DNA of 64,000 nucleotides from Niallia sp. Man26. Lineage in GTDB: Bacteria; Bacillota; Bacilli; Bacillales; Cytobacillaceae. How positions within the stretch are numbered: position 1 is the stretch's first letter; each line of letters starts with the position of its first letter. The notes under the pieces were generated by a model. The model did no database searches. It saw only the letters and a program-made list of their open reading frames with translations, and had not been told where the DNA came from. Below are positions 16,058 to 24,692 of the stretch, one piece after another. A program made the translations under genes and the position numbers. The stretch is taken from assembly GCF_022049065.2 (NCBI RefSeq), contig NZ_CP095743.1:1627001-1691000 (forward strand), given 5' to 3'.

Positions 16058-16429
16058 CTTGTTAAACCAAAGCGGTTCTTTATCATCCACATCGCCATTA
16101 TAATTAATTAATATTTCTTCTCCTGCTGTAATATCCTTATAAGCAAAGAAATCAAATGTATGCTCGTCAAAATTAATTTCATAAATAGCATTTGGTTCAT
16201 AAGAATGGTTAAACAGCATGCCATAGCCAAGTAATATCGCAGTATGATTTATTCCATATTCAAAGGCATAATCGGCAAGCAGTGTTTTTTCAATATGCTC
16301 ATGCTGTTCATTCGGATAAGAAATGACGGGAGCCTTATGGATTAGCTCACCTTTTTTGATGTTTTCCGTAGCGAAAACACCTCTGTTGAATTCCCCATCA
16401 CTTAATGGAGATACTTTTACTTCAATCAT
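16055..16429 (-). CDS. Small SET-domain protein
   Basis: 124 residues. RGVFATENIKKGELI, LFNHSYEPNA and ITAGEEILINYNGD are the three conserved SET-domain blocks (N-terminal GxGVFA, NHS, and ELxxNY). SET domains transfer a methyl group from S-adenosylmethionine to lysine; bacterial short forms are poorly studied and their substrates unknown. It lacks pre- and post-SET cysteines. The end overlaps the terminator shared with the oxidoreductase. Confidence 0.85.
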   Translation of the reverse strand: MIEVKVSPLSDGEFNRGVFATENIKKGELIHKAPVISYPNEQHEHIEKTLLADYAFEYGINHTAILLGYGMLFNHSYEPNAIYEINFDEHTFDFFAYKDITAGEEILINYNGDVDDKEPLWFNK

Positions 16430-16551
16430 AATTGTCTATTGCTCCTTTACAGTTGTCACTTAACTGTACCATTTATTGCTGCTAAAAGAAATCAAGAACG
16501 CAAGTAGTGGAGTAATTTTATTCAAAAATGAACAATCCTAGTCCAGATAGA

Positions 16552-16579
16552 TGAACAAATTCTATAATTGCGGTATAAT
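16552..16579 (+). promoter_or_regulatory. Candidate SigA promoter
   Basis: TGAACA at 16552-16557, 16 bases, TATAAT at 16574-16579, about 140 bases ahead of the YebC-type gene. The leader contains a small AGCAATG/CATTGCT hairpin. Confidence 0.4.
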
Positions 16580-16716
16580 ATTATTCGTCTTAGCAATGAT
16601 TTAGCATTGCTTGAAAGAAGAAATTTACTAAAAAAACGCTTATAGGCATTGATGTGCCGCCCAGAAGTTATCTATAATAGATAATGGATGGAAAAACCAG
16701 AAAGAGAGTGTTCAAA

Positions 16717-17436
16717 ATGGGTCGTAAATGGAATAACATTAAAGAGAAAAAAGCATCAAAAGATGCAAATACTAGCCGTATATATGCAAAGTTCGGCCGT
16801 GAAATTTATGTAGCAGCAAAACAAGGCGAGCCAGATCCAGAATCAAACCAAGCGTTAAAGGTAGTTCTAGAGCGCGCAAAAACATATAGTGTACCAAAAA
16901 ACATCATTGATCGTGCCATTGAAAAAGCGAAGGGCGGATCAGAAGAAACATATGATGAGCTTCGCTATGAAGGATTTGGTCCGAACGGATCGATGGTAAT
17001 CGTTGATGCTCTTACAAACAATGTAAACAGAACAGCTTCAGATGTTCGTGCCGCATTCGGTAAAAACGGCGGAAACATGGGTGTGAGCGGATCTGTTGCT
17101 TATATGTTTGACGCAACAGCGGTTATTGGTGTTGAGGACAAAACAGAAGAAGAAGTATTAGAGTTATTGATGGAAGCTGATGTAGATGTTCGTGACATTA
17201 TTGCAGAAGAAGACTCTGTTATCGTTTATGCAGAGCCAGACCAATTCCATGCTGTGCAAGAAGCATTTAAGACTGCAGGTGTAACAGAGTTTACTGTAGC
17301 AGAATTAACAATGCTTGCGCAAAGTGATGTAACGCTTGATGAAGAAGCACAGGCAAAATTTGAAAAAATGATAGATGCTCTAGAAGATTTAGAGGATGTT
17401 CGCCAAGTTTATCACAATGTTGACTTAGGAGAATAA
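16717..17436 (+). CDS. yeeI: YebC/PmpR family protein (YeeI type)
   Basis: 239 residues from ATG 16717; an earlier ATG at 16684 has no ribosome site. [20 protein letters not shown] is the opening of the YeeN/YeeI branch (YebC proper has MAGHSKWANI). Family proteins bind ribosomes or DNA: recent work assigns YebC-type proteins a role in relieving stalls at proline-rich motifs, older work a transcriptional role. Domains follow the three-domain YebC layout ending [13 protein letters not shown]. Confidence 0.9.
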   Translation: MGRKWNNIKEKKASKDANTSRIYAKFGREIYVAAKQGEPDPESNQALKVVLERAKTYSVPKNIIDRAIEKAKGGSEETYDELRYEGFGPNGSMVIVDALTNNVNRTASDVRAAFGKNGGNMGVSGSVAYMFDATAVIGVEDKTEEEVLELLMEADVDVRDIIAEEDSVIVYAEPDQFHAVQEAFKTAGVTEFTVAELTMLAQSDVTLDEEAQAKFEKMIDALEDLEDVRQVYHNVDLGE

Positions 17437-17442
17437 CAACTT

Positions 17443-17476
17443 AAGCCTTTCTCGTTATAAGAGAAAGGCTTTTTTA
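17443..17476 (+). terminator. Terminator
   Basis: AAGCCTTTCTC/GAGAAAGGCTT stem and T-run. Confidence 0.85.
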
Positions 17477-17584
17477 TTGCTGCGGCATGCAGCAGTAGTG
17501 CATGTAACAATTTGAACTTTCTGGCATTATCGCTAAAGAGATACAAAAAATTTAAGACCATTAAGCAGGCTTTTAAGAGGGAGA

Positions 17585-18250
17585 GTGAAAATAGTGAACC
17601 GTCATTTTTTTGCTTTCGGAAGCGGACCGCCTTTTACAGACAAATTGGCTGAAAAGTATATCGAGCTGACTAGCGGGGGACCGATTGCTATTATTTTAGT
17701 AGAACGGGAAGATTGGCAATCTTTTATGCCTAACTATACGAAGCGACTAATAGCAAGTGGTCATGACAGATTTTCCTATATTCCGCTGCCAACTATTCAA
17801 GAGAAACAAGCAGTAGCAGAAATCAAAAAAAGCGGAGGTATCATTCTGTGCGGCGGAGAGACTGACCGTTATGCAGACTATATTGTCGATACAGCAATAG
17901 GTGCCGCTATTAAAGCAGTGTATGACCAAGGAGTACCAGTTGCGGGATTTTCAGCAGGAGCTTTAATCAGTCCACAACAAACAAGCATATCAGCTAAAGA
18001 CAATAGAGAGAATGCCTTTGTCGAAAGAAAGGGCATCGGACTATTAGAAAATATTTTTTTAGCAGTTCATTTTTCAGAGTGGGATGAGGAAAGCCATTTA
18101 CAGCAACTAGCAGCAAAGCATCCATCCTCTATTCATTACGGAATCGATGAAAACACAGGGGTGTATTTTCATAATGGCAGATTGGCGACAACCGAAGGCA
18201 GGGGAGTTTATCAAATGGTAGACGGCAAATGCAGGAAGCTGCCTGGATAA
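17585..18250 (+). CDS. Peptidase S51-like (class I glutamine amidotransferase fold)
   Basis: 221 residues. GIILCGGETDRYADYI and VPVAGFSAGALISP carry the nucleophile Ser in the G-x-S-A-G-A elbow of S51 peptidases (dipeptidase E/cyanophycinase group); RHFFAFGSGPPF opens the fold. Start is GTG 17585, very close to its ribosome site (GAGGGAGA); a second GTG at 17594 is possible. Function: likely a Ser-dependent peptidase of unknown substrate. Confidence 0.8.
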   Translation: MKIVNRHFFAFGSGPPFTDKLAEKYIELTSGGPIAIILVEREDWQSFMPNYTKRLIASGHDRFSYIPLPTIQEKQAVAEIKKSGGIILCGGETDRYADYIVDTAIGAAIKAVYDQGVPVAGFSAGALISPQQTSISAKDNRENAFVERKGIGLLENIFLAVHFSEWDEESHLQQLAAKHPSSIHYGIDENTGVYFHNGRLATTEGRGVYQMVDGKCRKLPG

Positions 18251-18279
18251 AAAAATAGAGAGTACGAATGTACTCTCTA
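18251..18279 (-). terminator. Terminator of the DsbA-DoxX unit
   Basis: AGAGAGTAC/GTACTCTCT, 9 bp with 4-base loop, followed on the minus strand by TATTTTTTT. Confidence 0.8.
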
Positions 18280-18286
18280 ACGATTC

Positions 18287-18976
18287 TTACTTTTCAGCTG
18301 CTTCATTGACCATTTCCAATAATTCATCATAGCTGTTGCCTTCAAATTTTACTCCATTAACATAAATGGATGGCGTGCCAGTAATGTTCAAGCTTTTCAC
18401 ATCATCCATATCATCTTGGAGAGAACTTTTGTATGTTTCATTTTGGAAGGCCTCTGTTACTTTCGTAGCGTCTTCATCAGATACACCAGCATCCTTCAAA
18501 CGGTCTGTTAAGAATTCTTCCGTATACGTTTCGACTGTTTCATTGTCAGGCTGATTAGCGTAGACAGAATCATGGAATTTCCAGAATATCTCATCACCAA
18601 GTTCATTAAAAACAGTTTCGCCGTACAAGGCAGCAGTCGTAGAATCTGCATGAATAAACGGATAGTTCATGTAATAGAATTTAGCTTTTCCAGTGTCGAT
18701 CAAGTTTTCCTTTAAAACTGGGAAAAAGGACTCGTTAAAGTTTTTGCAGACAGGACAGCGGTAGTCCCCAAATTCAACGATGCTCACGCTCGCTGATTCT
18801 TCACCTATAACAGGCTGATTGTCATAATCAAAATCAAAGCCTTCTTCAGGCAAATTTGCTAAGATGATAAGCCCTGCGATACATGCGACAACGATGCCGA
18901 TGATCCAATAAATGAAACTAGAAGGCTTGTTTTTTTTAGATTGCATGTTATTTTGTTTTTTCTTCGTTTTTGCCAC
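18287..18976 (-). CDS. Membrane-anchored DsbA-family thiol-disulfide oxidoreductase (BdbD-like)
   Basis: 229 residues. Basic N-terminus, one membrane helix (about 21-41), then a thioredoxin/DsbA fold on the outer face with active site CPVC (Cys74, Cys77) and cis-proline TGTPSIYV. Same layout as BdbD, which oxidises exported proteins. No BdbC-type quinone partner is adjacent; instead a DoxX-family membrane protein lies 30 bases upstream in the same unit, under a BlaI-type operator at 19482. Confidence 0.9.
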   Translation of the reverse strand: MAKTKKKQNNMQSKKNKPSSFIYWIIGIVVACIAGLIILANLPEEGFDFDYDNQPVIGEESASVSIVEFGDYRCPVCKNFNESFFPVLKENLIDTGKAKFYYMNYPFIHADSTTAALYGETVFNELGDEIFWKFHDSVYANQPDNETVETYTEEFLTDRLKDAGVSDEDATKVTEAFQNETYKSSLQDDMDDVKSLNITGTPSIYVNGVKFEGNSYDELLEMVNEAAEK

Positions 18977-19006
18977 AATGACTTCTCCTTTTATTTACCA
19001 AGCTTT

Positions 19007-19408
19007 TTAAACATTCTGTTCTTTCCTCTTACTAGATAGTATAACATTTTCTACAGCATATGCCTGTTCTTTATTTAAAACTAATAGCAGAGACATTGCA
19101 AGCAAAGCCAAATCGAATTCATATCCGCCGACAAATCCATTTTGCAGATTAACTGTTGCAATTGCGACTACCATGATAGCAGCAAATAATGCAGCAATGA
19201 TTCTTGTAGCAAGACCAAGAATAATAAGAGCACCGCCGATTAATTCTATACCAGCGACAATGTAAGCAGAGAAGCCTGGTAAACCTAAACTGCTGAAGAA
19301 GCCAGCTGTATTTTCCAGTCCTCCTTGGAATTTAGACAGTCCATGAGCGAAAAATATCGCACCTAAAACTACTCGAATAATAGCGATTCCGATATTTGCG
19401 TTTTTCAT
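19007..19408 (-). CDS. DoxX family membrane protein
   Basis: 133 residues, four hydrophobic spans. GIAIIRVVLGAIFFAHGLSK and the GxxELxGGxxLxxG pattern (GIELIGGALIILGLATR) are DoxX-family hallmarks. DoxX proteins associate with thiol oxidation and redox stress (e.g. the DoxX-SodA-SseA membrane complex of Mycobacterium), which suits its pairing with the DsbA-like gene 30 bases on. A BlaI-type operator lies 74 bases ahead of its start. Confidence 0.9.
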   Translation of the reverse strand: MKNANIGIAIIRVVLGAIFFAHGLSKFQGGLENTAGFFSSLGLPGFSAYIVAGIELIGGALIILGLATRIIAALFAAIMVVAIATVNLQNGFVGGYEFDLALLAMSLLLVLNKEQAYAVENVILSSKRKEQNV

Positions 19409-19481
19409 TTTTATTTGCCTCCTTATAATTATTGTATATAAAACACCACAACAGCAGTGTGTATATTAAATAGATTAGATA

Positions 19482-19498
19482 CACTACATTGTGTAGTG
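19482..19498. promoter_or_regulatory. BlaI/MecI-type operator, copy 1
   Basis: CACTACATTGTGTAGTG, perfect CACTACA-N3-TGTAGTG palindrome upstream of doxX. The same palindrome precedes the BlaI-like gene (20789). Confidence 0.82.
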
Positions 19499-19515
19499 TA
19501 ATAACTTAAAAAAAA

Positions 19516-20355
19516 TTAGTAGCGCAGCAATTGTGCGAAGATTGCATTAAGCAGGACGAAAATAGATAGGGATGCAGCAGCATTTAATAGCGGCCATTTA
19601 ATTCGATTGCTAGTATTTGGCTCAATCATGTTTTGAATACGGTAGTTTACAGAGCCATCTGCAAAGGAAACAAAACTTGCCGGTTTTAGTTGAGTACTGT
19701 TAATCATTTTCAAAAGGGCGCTTGATATATGCAGGCGCTGTCCGCTTTTTTCAATAGCATAATTATCTGCGAGTACTTCTCGAACAATTGAAAATTGCTG
19801 TGCCAGCCATTTCAAGATAGGAAGGAACCAAAGCACCTTCGCAAAAAGCTCCATAATAAAGGTTTTTCCTGGGTCTAACTGATTTAAGTGATGAAATTCA
19901 TGATAAATCACAGACTCAATCTCTTCATCAGATAGAATTTTCCATAAGCCGGTTGACAAGACAATCTTTGGCTTAAAAAACCCAATTGTAATCGCAAAAG
20001 GCTGTTCAGATTGGATGACTTGAATACGGTCTGTCTCATACCGATTATTCCATTTACGGCTTAACTCTTCTATTGCCAATCCACTCATTTTCTTTTTAAG
20101 GTTGTGCAGCTTTTTTATCTGTATGGTGCAGAACCACAGAGAATGCAGGATGGTAAATAAGACAAATGCAAGGAGAATATACTCTAGAAATGGAACGCCA
20201 AACATTTCAAACAGCGCTTGGCAAGCTTGGAACAAGTTAAAACCAACGTCAAAATTACTTGTGAGCGAATAAATATACCAAATCATCTGAATAAGAATAC
20301 TGCTGCTAATCATTATGCTGATCAGCAGCAGGCCAATAGCATAATTTCTCGTCAT
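19516..20355 (-). CDS. BlaR1/MecR1-type M56 metalloprotease
   Basis: 279 residues with four membrane segments and a cytosolic zinc protease: YHEFHHLNQLDP gives HExxH (His152, Glu153, His156), and REVLADNYAIEKSG supplies the third ligand region. It has no extracellular penicillin-binding sensor domain, so it is not a beta-lactam sensor in itself. Its gene directly follows a BlaI-like repressor gene (1-base gap), so it should cleave that repressor on an unknown membrane signal. Confidence 0.88.
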   Translation of the reverse strand: MTRNYAIGLLLISIMISSSILIQMIWYIYSLTSNFDVGFNLFQACQALFEMFGVPFLEYILLAFVLFTILHSLWFCTIQIKKLHNLKKKMSGLAIEELSRKWNNRYETDRIQVIQSEQPFAITIGFFKPKIVLSTGLWKILSDEEIESVIYHEFHHLNQLDPGKTFIMELFAKVLWFLPILKWLAQQFSIVREVLADNYAIEKSGQRLHISSALLKMINSTQLKPASFVSFADGSVNYRIQNMIEPNTSNRIKWPLLNAAASLSIFVLLNAIFAQLLRY

Positions 20356-20356
20356 C

Positions 20357-20773
20357 TTATCGATCCTTTTTTAAATCTTTTATTTTTTGTTCCAGTTTTG
20401 CTACTAAACCTTCATCGACATTTTGCAGTGCATCAAGCATATGGTTGACAACGACACTAGATCCGAACTCATCCATCAGCTCATGTGTAAGCTCCTTTGA
20501 TTGCTTATTTAAGAAGTCATCTCTAGTGAGAATCGGCGAATAAAGGGATGTTCTCCCTTCATGGCGCTTTTGCAAAAATCCTTTGTCTGTTAAACGGTTC
20601 ATGACCGTCATGACGGTATTAAAGCTTACAGTCTTGTCAGGTTCTAAGTATAATTGCACCTTTTTTATGGAAAGCTCATCTTTTTCCCAAAGCAATTCCA
20701 TAATTTTGGCTTCTAAAGGGCCAAAAAAACGATTTAATCCTTTTTCATGCACTTTGAATTTATTAATTCTCAT
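20357..20773 (-). CDS. BlaI/MecI/CopY family repressor
   Basis: 138 residues. Winged-helix core: GPLEAKIMELLWEKDELSIK, VSFNTVMTVMNRLTDKGFL and the HEGRTSLYSP wing are the family pattern; the dimerisation tail follows. Operator CACTACA-N3-TGTAGTG lies 15 bases before its start (autoregulation) and again before doxX. Together with the M56 protease gene it makes a two-component proteolytic switch. Confidence 0.92.
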   Translation of the reverse strand: MRINKFKVHEKGLNRFFGPLEAKIMELLWEKDELSIKKVQLYLEPDKTVSFNTVMTVMNRLTDKGFLQKRHEGRTSLYSPILTRDDFLNKQSKELTHELMDEFGSSVVVNHMLDALQNVDEGLVAKLEQKIKDLKKDR

Positions 20774-20788
20774 GATAGTTGCACCTCA

Positions 20789-20805
20789 CACTACATATTG
20801 TAGTG
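20789..20805. promoter_or_regulatory. BlaI/MecI-type operator, copy 2
   Basis: CACTACATATTGTAGTG, same half sites and spacing as the doxX operator, immediately ahead of the repressor gene. Confidence 0.85.
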
Positions 20806-20939
20806 CAGTAAATTATGCATAGTCAAGGAATCAGGTGCAGTGTAACAAAACAGTAAATAAATCGTAATAACTAAAAACCTTAAAAGAGCACACCATCAGC
20901 AGTGTTTAACAAGATGTGTGCTCATCCTATAGAAGTGAT

Positions 20940-21443
20940 TTACAAAACAAGCTGGAAAAGTGCCTCATCTTGTTCGATGTCTTCTGAATAATTAATTCCT
21001 AAGTAAGAGAAGCCAATTCTGCCTAGAACATTTAAAGCATGTCTATTTTCAACACTTGCTTTGGCGATGATACTTTTTGGTTCATACACTTCTGCTGCAT
21101 ATTGAATACAAGCAACAGCTGCTTCAGCTCCGTATCCTTGCCCCCAAACATCTTTAATAAAATGGAAGATAAGCTCGATGTCCTCTGATTTTGCTTCTAA
21201 ATCAAAACCTGCTGCACCGATGATTCGTCCTGTCGCTAATTCTTCTACAGCATATACAGAAACACCAAAATCCTGGTGTGTTTGTTCATAGAAATGAATA
21301 ACTTGCGGCAGTAAGGCTGCCTCAATGCTTCCACCTGTATAAGCCATAACTTCTTCACTGCCCCAAAATGACTCGCATGCTTTTAGGTCCTCATCAGTCA
21401 AAAAGCGGAAGCCAAGCCTTTCACTTGTAAATAGATAACTCAT
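20940..21443 (-). CDS. GNAT family N-acetyltransferase (RimJ/RimL-like)
   Basis: 167 residues from ATG 21443 (RBS GAAGGAGTATTAAAT). YLFTSERLGFRFLTDEDLKA is the usual opening of the RimJ/RimL subgroup and KDVWGQGYGAEAAVACIQYA gives the Q/R-x-x-G-x-G/A acetyl-CoA motif. Substrate unknown. Confidence 0.88.
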   Translation of the reverse strand: MSYLFTSERLGFRFLTDEDLKACESFWGSEEVMAYTGGSIEAALLPQVIHFYEQTHQDFGVSVYAVEELATGRIIGAAGFDLEAKSEDIELIFHFIKDVWGQGYGAEAAVACIQYAAEVYEPKSIIAKASVENRHALNVLGRIGFSYLGINYSEDIEQDEALFQLVL

Positions 21444-21569
21444 ATTTAATACTCCTTCAAACAATAAATGGGATATACATAGAGTAGCAGAAGTCGAACC
21501 ATTCGTCCAAAGGAAAAGGGCAACCTTAAAGTCAGTAATTTTGGAGGTGGTGAAAAAGGAAAAAATATG

Positions 21570-21809
21570 TTAGCATTTTGCAGTATGCTCAAGTATCTTA
21601 TCAGCCAATTCGGTTATGTCGCCTTCATACATGTGAAATTGAAGAGAGGCTTGAATATATTCATTTTGTTTCACTTCGTCATCGCTTAGCTGTAACTCTG
21701 CAGACCAATGGATGGTTGGAATTGCTACTATAACTCGTCCATCTTCCGTACGGGTTATATAAAGCTCCGTATCTTTCTGGCCTAAATTTGTGTCTAATAC
21801 AATAGCCAT
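21570..21809 (-). CDS. Small hypothetical protein, 79 aa
   Basis: Starts MAIVLDTNLGQKDTELYITR after CCAAAAGGAGGTAATCCT. Acidic, soluble, probably beta-rich at the start and helical at the end (ITELADKILEHTAKC). I do not recognise the family. Confidence 0.6.
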   Translation of the reverse strand: MAIVLDTNLGQKDTELYITRTEDGRVIVAIPTIHWSAELQLSDDEVKQNEYIQASLQFHMYEGDITELADKILEHTAKC

Positions 21810-21959
21810 AGGATTACCTCCTTTTGGGATTACAGACAATTATACGCTTCTTTAAATACCATATCTTGCATATTTGGCAAATTTAATCAAATTGTAAAGG
21901 AATTTGCCGAAATATAATAAAACCGATATATTATCCATGTTTATTTTTGCCTGTTTAAC

Positions 21960-22060
21960 AGGTAAAGAGGGAGCAGACAATAAAGTGCTAAAAGATTTGG
22001 CCGAAACACCATAACCTAGGCGTTTAGCGGTATCCGGTTGGCGGAGCCGGCCATATAAAT
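21960..22060 (+). ncRNA. Possible structured 5' leader of the TVP38 gene
   Basis: A GC-rich island in AT-rich surroundings. TGGCCG (about 22001) can pair with CGGCCA (about 22048) closing a domain that holds CTA-GGCGTT-TAG and an AACC/GGTT pairing. I cannot match it to a known riboswitch class; it lacks the GCAAAGCC of c-di-GMP-I. No intrinsic terminator follows. Confidence 0.35.
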
Positions 22061-22079
22061 ATGAAAAAGGTGATAGCTT

Positions 22080-22742
22080 ATAAAAAATTTATGGAAGTTA
22101 CTTTCTTTTGCCGGAACGGTGTTACTGGTCGGTTTCTTGTTATATGAACTCGAAATTTTTCATGCAATCAGAAACGGGAAGCTGGAGGAATTTACAGCTT
22201 ATTATCGAAATAACGAGATTTATGCACTTATTTTAAGTTTAATTATCATGATTGTACAAAATAGCTTTACAATCATACCGTTAATTCTTGTCATTACCAT
22301 TAATTACTATGCCTTTGGCTTTTTTTATGGATTTCTTTGGAGCTGGGTATCAAGTATTATTGCGGCAGTTGTTGTATTTATAGCTGTTCGCTATTGGTTT
22401 CAGGATTTTGTCCAAAAAAAAGCGCATGGCGAAGCACTTAAGAAGATCGAGGATAAAGGTGGTCATTATGTGTTTTATGCACGGATATTTCCGCTTTTCC
22501 CTACAAGCATATTAAATATATTGGCTGCAGTAACAACTATCTCTCTTAAAGGGTTTGTAACAGGAACAGCTATCGGTAACTTTTTGTACTTTTTTGTTTT
22601 GTCTTTAATACCATACGGCTTTTTGTCAACCGATATTAATCCGATTTTAATCGTACTGATCATCGTAGTAATTACAGCCGGCCTTTATTTCGTGCAAAAG
22701 CAAAGGAAAAATAAAGTAAAAACTTCATCTAATCCAAAATAA
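22080..22742 (+). CDS. TVP38/TMEM64 (DedA-superfamily) membrane protein with unusual start
   Basis: About 220 residues, five or six membrane segments; FPLFPTSILNILAAVTTISL and the ARIFPL/G-x-x-N motif regions fit TVP38/TMEM64 (SNARE-associated Golgi fold, lipid scramblase-like). The frame opens after a stop at 22074-22076, and the only standard start is GTG 22119, which has no ribosome site and would delete the first helix. The frame between encodes KNLWKLLSFAGTVLLVG. An ATA at 22080 is correctly spaced from AAAGGTGATAGCTT, so an AUA start, or an indel in the A-run linking it to the ATG at 22061, is likely. Terminator at 22745. Confidence 0.75.
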   Translation: MKNLWKLLSFAGTVLLVGFLLYELEIFHAIRNGKLEEFTAYYRNNEIYALILSLIIMIVQNSFTIIPLILVITINYYAFGFFYGFLWSWVSSIIAAVVVFIAVRYWFQDFVQKKAHGEALKKIEDKGGHYVFYARIFPLFPTSILNILAAVTTISLKGFVTGTAIGNFLYFFVLSLIPYGFLSTDINPILIVLIIVVITAGLYFVQKQRKNKVKTSSNPK

Positions 22743-22744
22743 GT

Positions 22745-22776
22745 AAAAGCTGCCGGGAAATTTTCAGGCAGCTTTT
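22745..22776 (+). terminator. Terminator
   Basis: AAAAGCTGCC/GGCAGCTTTT stem with T-rich tail. Confidence 0.75.
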
Positions 22777-22848
22777 GACATTTTTGGTGAAAAAGTTGAA
22801 ACTATATGAACAGTTAATCCGTATAACAATAAAAGGAGGCTGAAAATT

Positions 22849-23079
22849 ATGTATATTGTTATCTTGTTAGTCATTATTCTGTCAGTTATATCTCTATTTA
22901 CGAACAGCTCAAAGGCATCCAAGCGTTCCCGATCTTCTCATGCAAGCTATACGCCTTGGGACTTACCTAATAATGGTTTCCATGATGGAGGACATAGCTT
23001 TCATTCTTCCAATGATTGTGGTCCATCTTTCGGAGATGGTGGCAGCTGTGGCGGTGACGGCGGCGGAGGAAGCTCGTAA
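22849..23079 (+). CDS. Small membrane protein with Gly-rich tail
   Basis: 76 residues: one N-terminal helix (MYIVILLVIILSVISLF), a Ser/Arg patch, then a His/Gly/Asp-rich tail ending in repeated GGDGGGGSS-like units with two Cys. Ribosome site AAAAGGAGGCTGAAAATT. The Gly-rich tail recalls small spore or envelope proteins such as B. subtilis YxiS-like ORFs, but no family is certain. Confidence 0.65.
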   Translation: MYIVILLVIILSVISLFTNSSKASKRSRSSHASYTPWDLPNNGFHDGGHSFHSSNDCGPSFGDGGSCGGDGGGGSS

Positions 23080-23085
23080 TTTACG

Positions 23086-23115
23086 AAAAAGTCCAGTTTT
23101 TACTGGGCTTTTTTT
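23086..23115 (+). terminator. Terminator
   Basis: AAGTCCAG/CTGGGCTT stem, T-run. Confidence 0.8.
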
Positions 23116-23266
23116 GTTTTTATAAATCCTGTTATTAAATAAGGGGAGGAAAAAGGAACAGCAATAAAGAAGTGTAGTAGGATTACAATCTGTTAGCGGA
23201 AAGCAAGAAAAAACAGGCAGGGAAATACCAGAAAAAGCTAATATAAAATAAAAGGATGTGATGTAA

Positions 23267-24130
23267 GTGACATGGCTGGAAGGATTGCAAAAGGCGCTTG
23301 ATTATATCGAGGATCATCTTGATGAAGAGCTTTCGACAGCAGAAATTGCTAAGCAGGCTTGTCTGTCTTCATTCCACTTTCAGCGGACGTTCTCTGTACT
23401 GACAGACACAACTGTCGGAGAGTATATCCGGAGAAGGCGGTTGTCTGCTGCCGGGCAGGAGTTGATGAATAAAGATTTAAGAGTGATTGATGCAGCAATC
23501 AAATATGGTTATGAGTCTCCTGAGGCATTTACGAAGGCTTTTCGCAAGCAGCACGGAATAACACCAAGCGCTATCCGCAGCGGAAAGGGGAAGCTTACGA
23601 TTTACAATCCTTTTGCTATACAAATCGTTTTGAAGGGAGCAGAACCAATGAATGTAAAGATTGTCCATATGGATGAGTTTCAAGCAATTGGGAAAAAGCA
23701 GTCCTATTCGTATAAAGAGGGAGAGAACCTAAAGGGAATTCCGCTTTTTTGGGAGGAAGCTAATCGTGATGGCACGATTGATTCCCTTGCAGAATGGAAT
23801 GATGGTTGTGTTAAAGGGATACTGGGAATTTGTGCGGAGATTACTAGCTCAACTAAAGATATGGATTACTGGATTGCAGTAGCCACAACGAAAGACAAGG
23901 CAGAAGGATTTGAAACCATCACTATTCCACAATCAAAGTGGGCTGTGTTTGAGGTACATGGACCAATGCCTCATAGTATGCAAAACACGTGGAAGCAAAT
24001 ATATGCAGAGTGGTTCCCGAAAAGCGGCTATATCCAAACAAACTCCCCACAGCTTGAAGTGTATGGAGAAGGAAAGCCGGATAGTGAAGATTATTATTCA
24101 GAAATATGGATTCCAGTTGACAGATCATAA
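23267..24130 (+). CDS. AraC-type regulator with GyrI-like effector domain
   Basis: 287 residues, GTG start. Two HTH motifs at the N-terminus (LDEELSTAEIAKQACLSSFH, then VIDAAIKYGYESPEAFTKAF...KQHGITPSA), followed by an AraE/GyrI-like small-molecule-binding domain (about 125-287; MNVKIVHMDEFQAIGKKQSY...WIPVDR). This is the Rob/BmrR-like architecture that senses drugs or metabolites. The DinB gene follows 27 bases on and is a plausible target. Confidence 0.9.
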   Translation: MTWLEGLQKALDYIEDHLDEELSTAEIAKQACLSSFHFQRTFSVLTDTTVGEYIRRRRLSAAGQELMNKDLRVIDAAIKYGYESPEAFTKAFRKQHGITPSAIRSGKGKLTIYNPFAIQIVLKGAEPMNVKIVHMDEFQAIGKKQSYSYKEGENLKGIPLFWEEANRDGTIDSLAEWNDGCVKGILGICAEITSSTKDMDYWIAVATTKDKAEGFETITIPQSKWAVFEVHGPMPHSMQNTWKQIYAEWFPKSGYIQTNSPQLEVYGEGKPDSEDYYSEIWIPVDRS

Positions 24131-24157
24131 ACTTTAGAGGAAAAGAAAGGAGAACAG

Positions 24158-24619
24158 ATGTATTCATTATTCCAATATAATTGGCAAGTGCGAGATGAAT
24201 GGCTGAAGTGGTGTGAAACCTTGCCGGAAGCAGAGCTCCTCCAGAAAAGAACGGGAGGAGTGCAAGGAATTCTCGTAACACTCGTTCATATTATCGATGT
24301 AGAATATAGCTGGATAGCAGCTCTTAGCGGCAAGAATGCAGATGAGTTTACGCTGGTTGACTATAACAGTCTTTTGAAGGTAAAGACATTATCGGATAGA
24401 ATGAAGCAGGAGATAGAGGAGATACTGACAGCACAGCTTGCTAAAGACCTGCATGAGCATATTAAAGTACCATGGAATAAGGAGACATTTACAAGAGGCG
24501 AAATTATTAACCATTGTATCGCCCACGAGATTCATCATATCGGCCAGTTGTCTGTGTGGGCCCGTGAACTAGGAATAGCGCCAGTTAATCCTAATTTTAT
24601 CGGCAGAGGATTATTCTAA
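24158..24619 (+). CDS. DinB family protein
   Basis: 153 residues, four-helix DinB/YfiT fold. Metal-ligand histidines appear as LVHIIDVEYSW (first His) and HEIHHIGQLSVW near the C-terminus (the HxxxH block). These proteins are metal-dependent, often bacillithiol-dependent transferases. Immediately follows the AraC-type gene, so probably co-transcribed. Confidence 0.87.
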   Translation: MYSLFQYNWQVRDEWLKWCETLPEAELLQKRTGGVQGILVTLVHIIDVEYSWIAALSGKNADEFTLVDYNSLLKVKTLSDRMKQEIEEILTAQLAKDLHEHIKVPWNKETFTRGEIINHCIAHEIHHIGQLSVWARELGIAPVNPNFIGRGLF

Positions 24620-24692
24620 AATAAAAAGTTAAGTAAAAGTTAAGACTCTTAACTCATAATGAACCTACATTATGAATTAGGAGAGAAAATAA

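Noticed and set aside
21960..22060. Second c-di-GMP-I, fluoride or guanidine riboswitch
   Set aside because: None of the invariant blocks of these classes is present.
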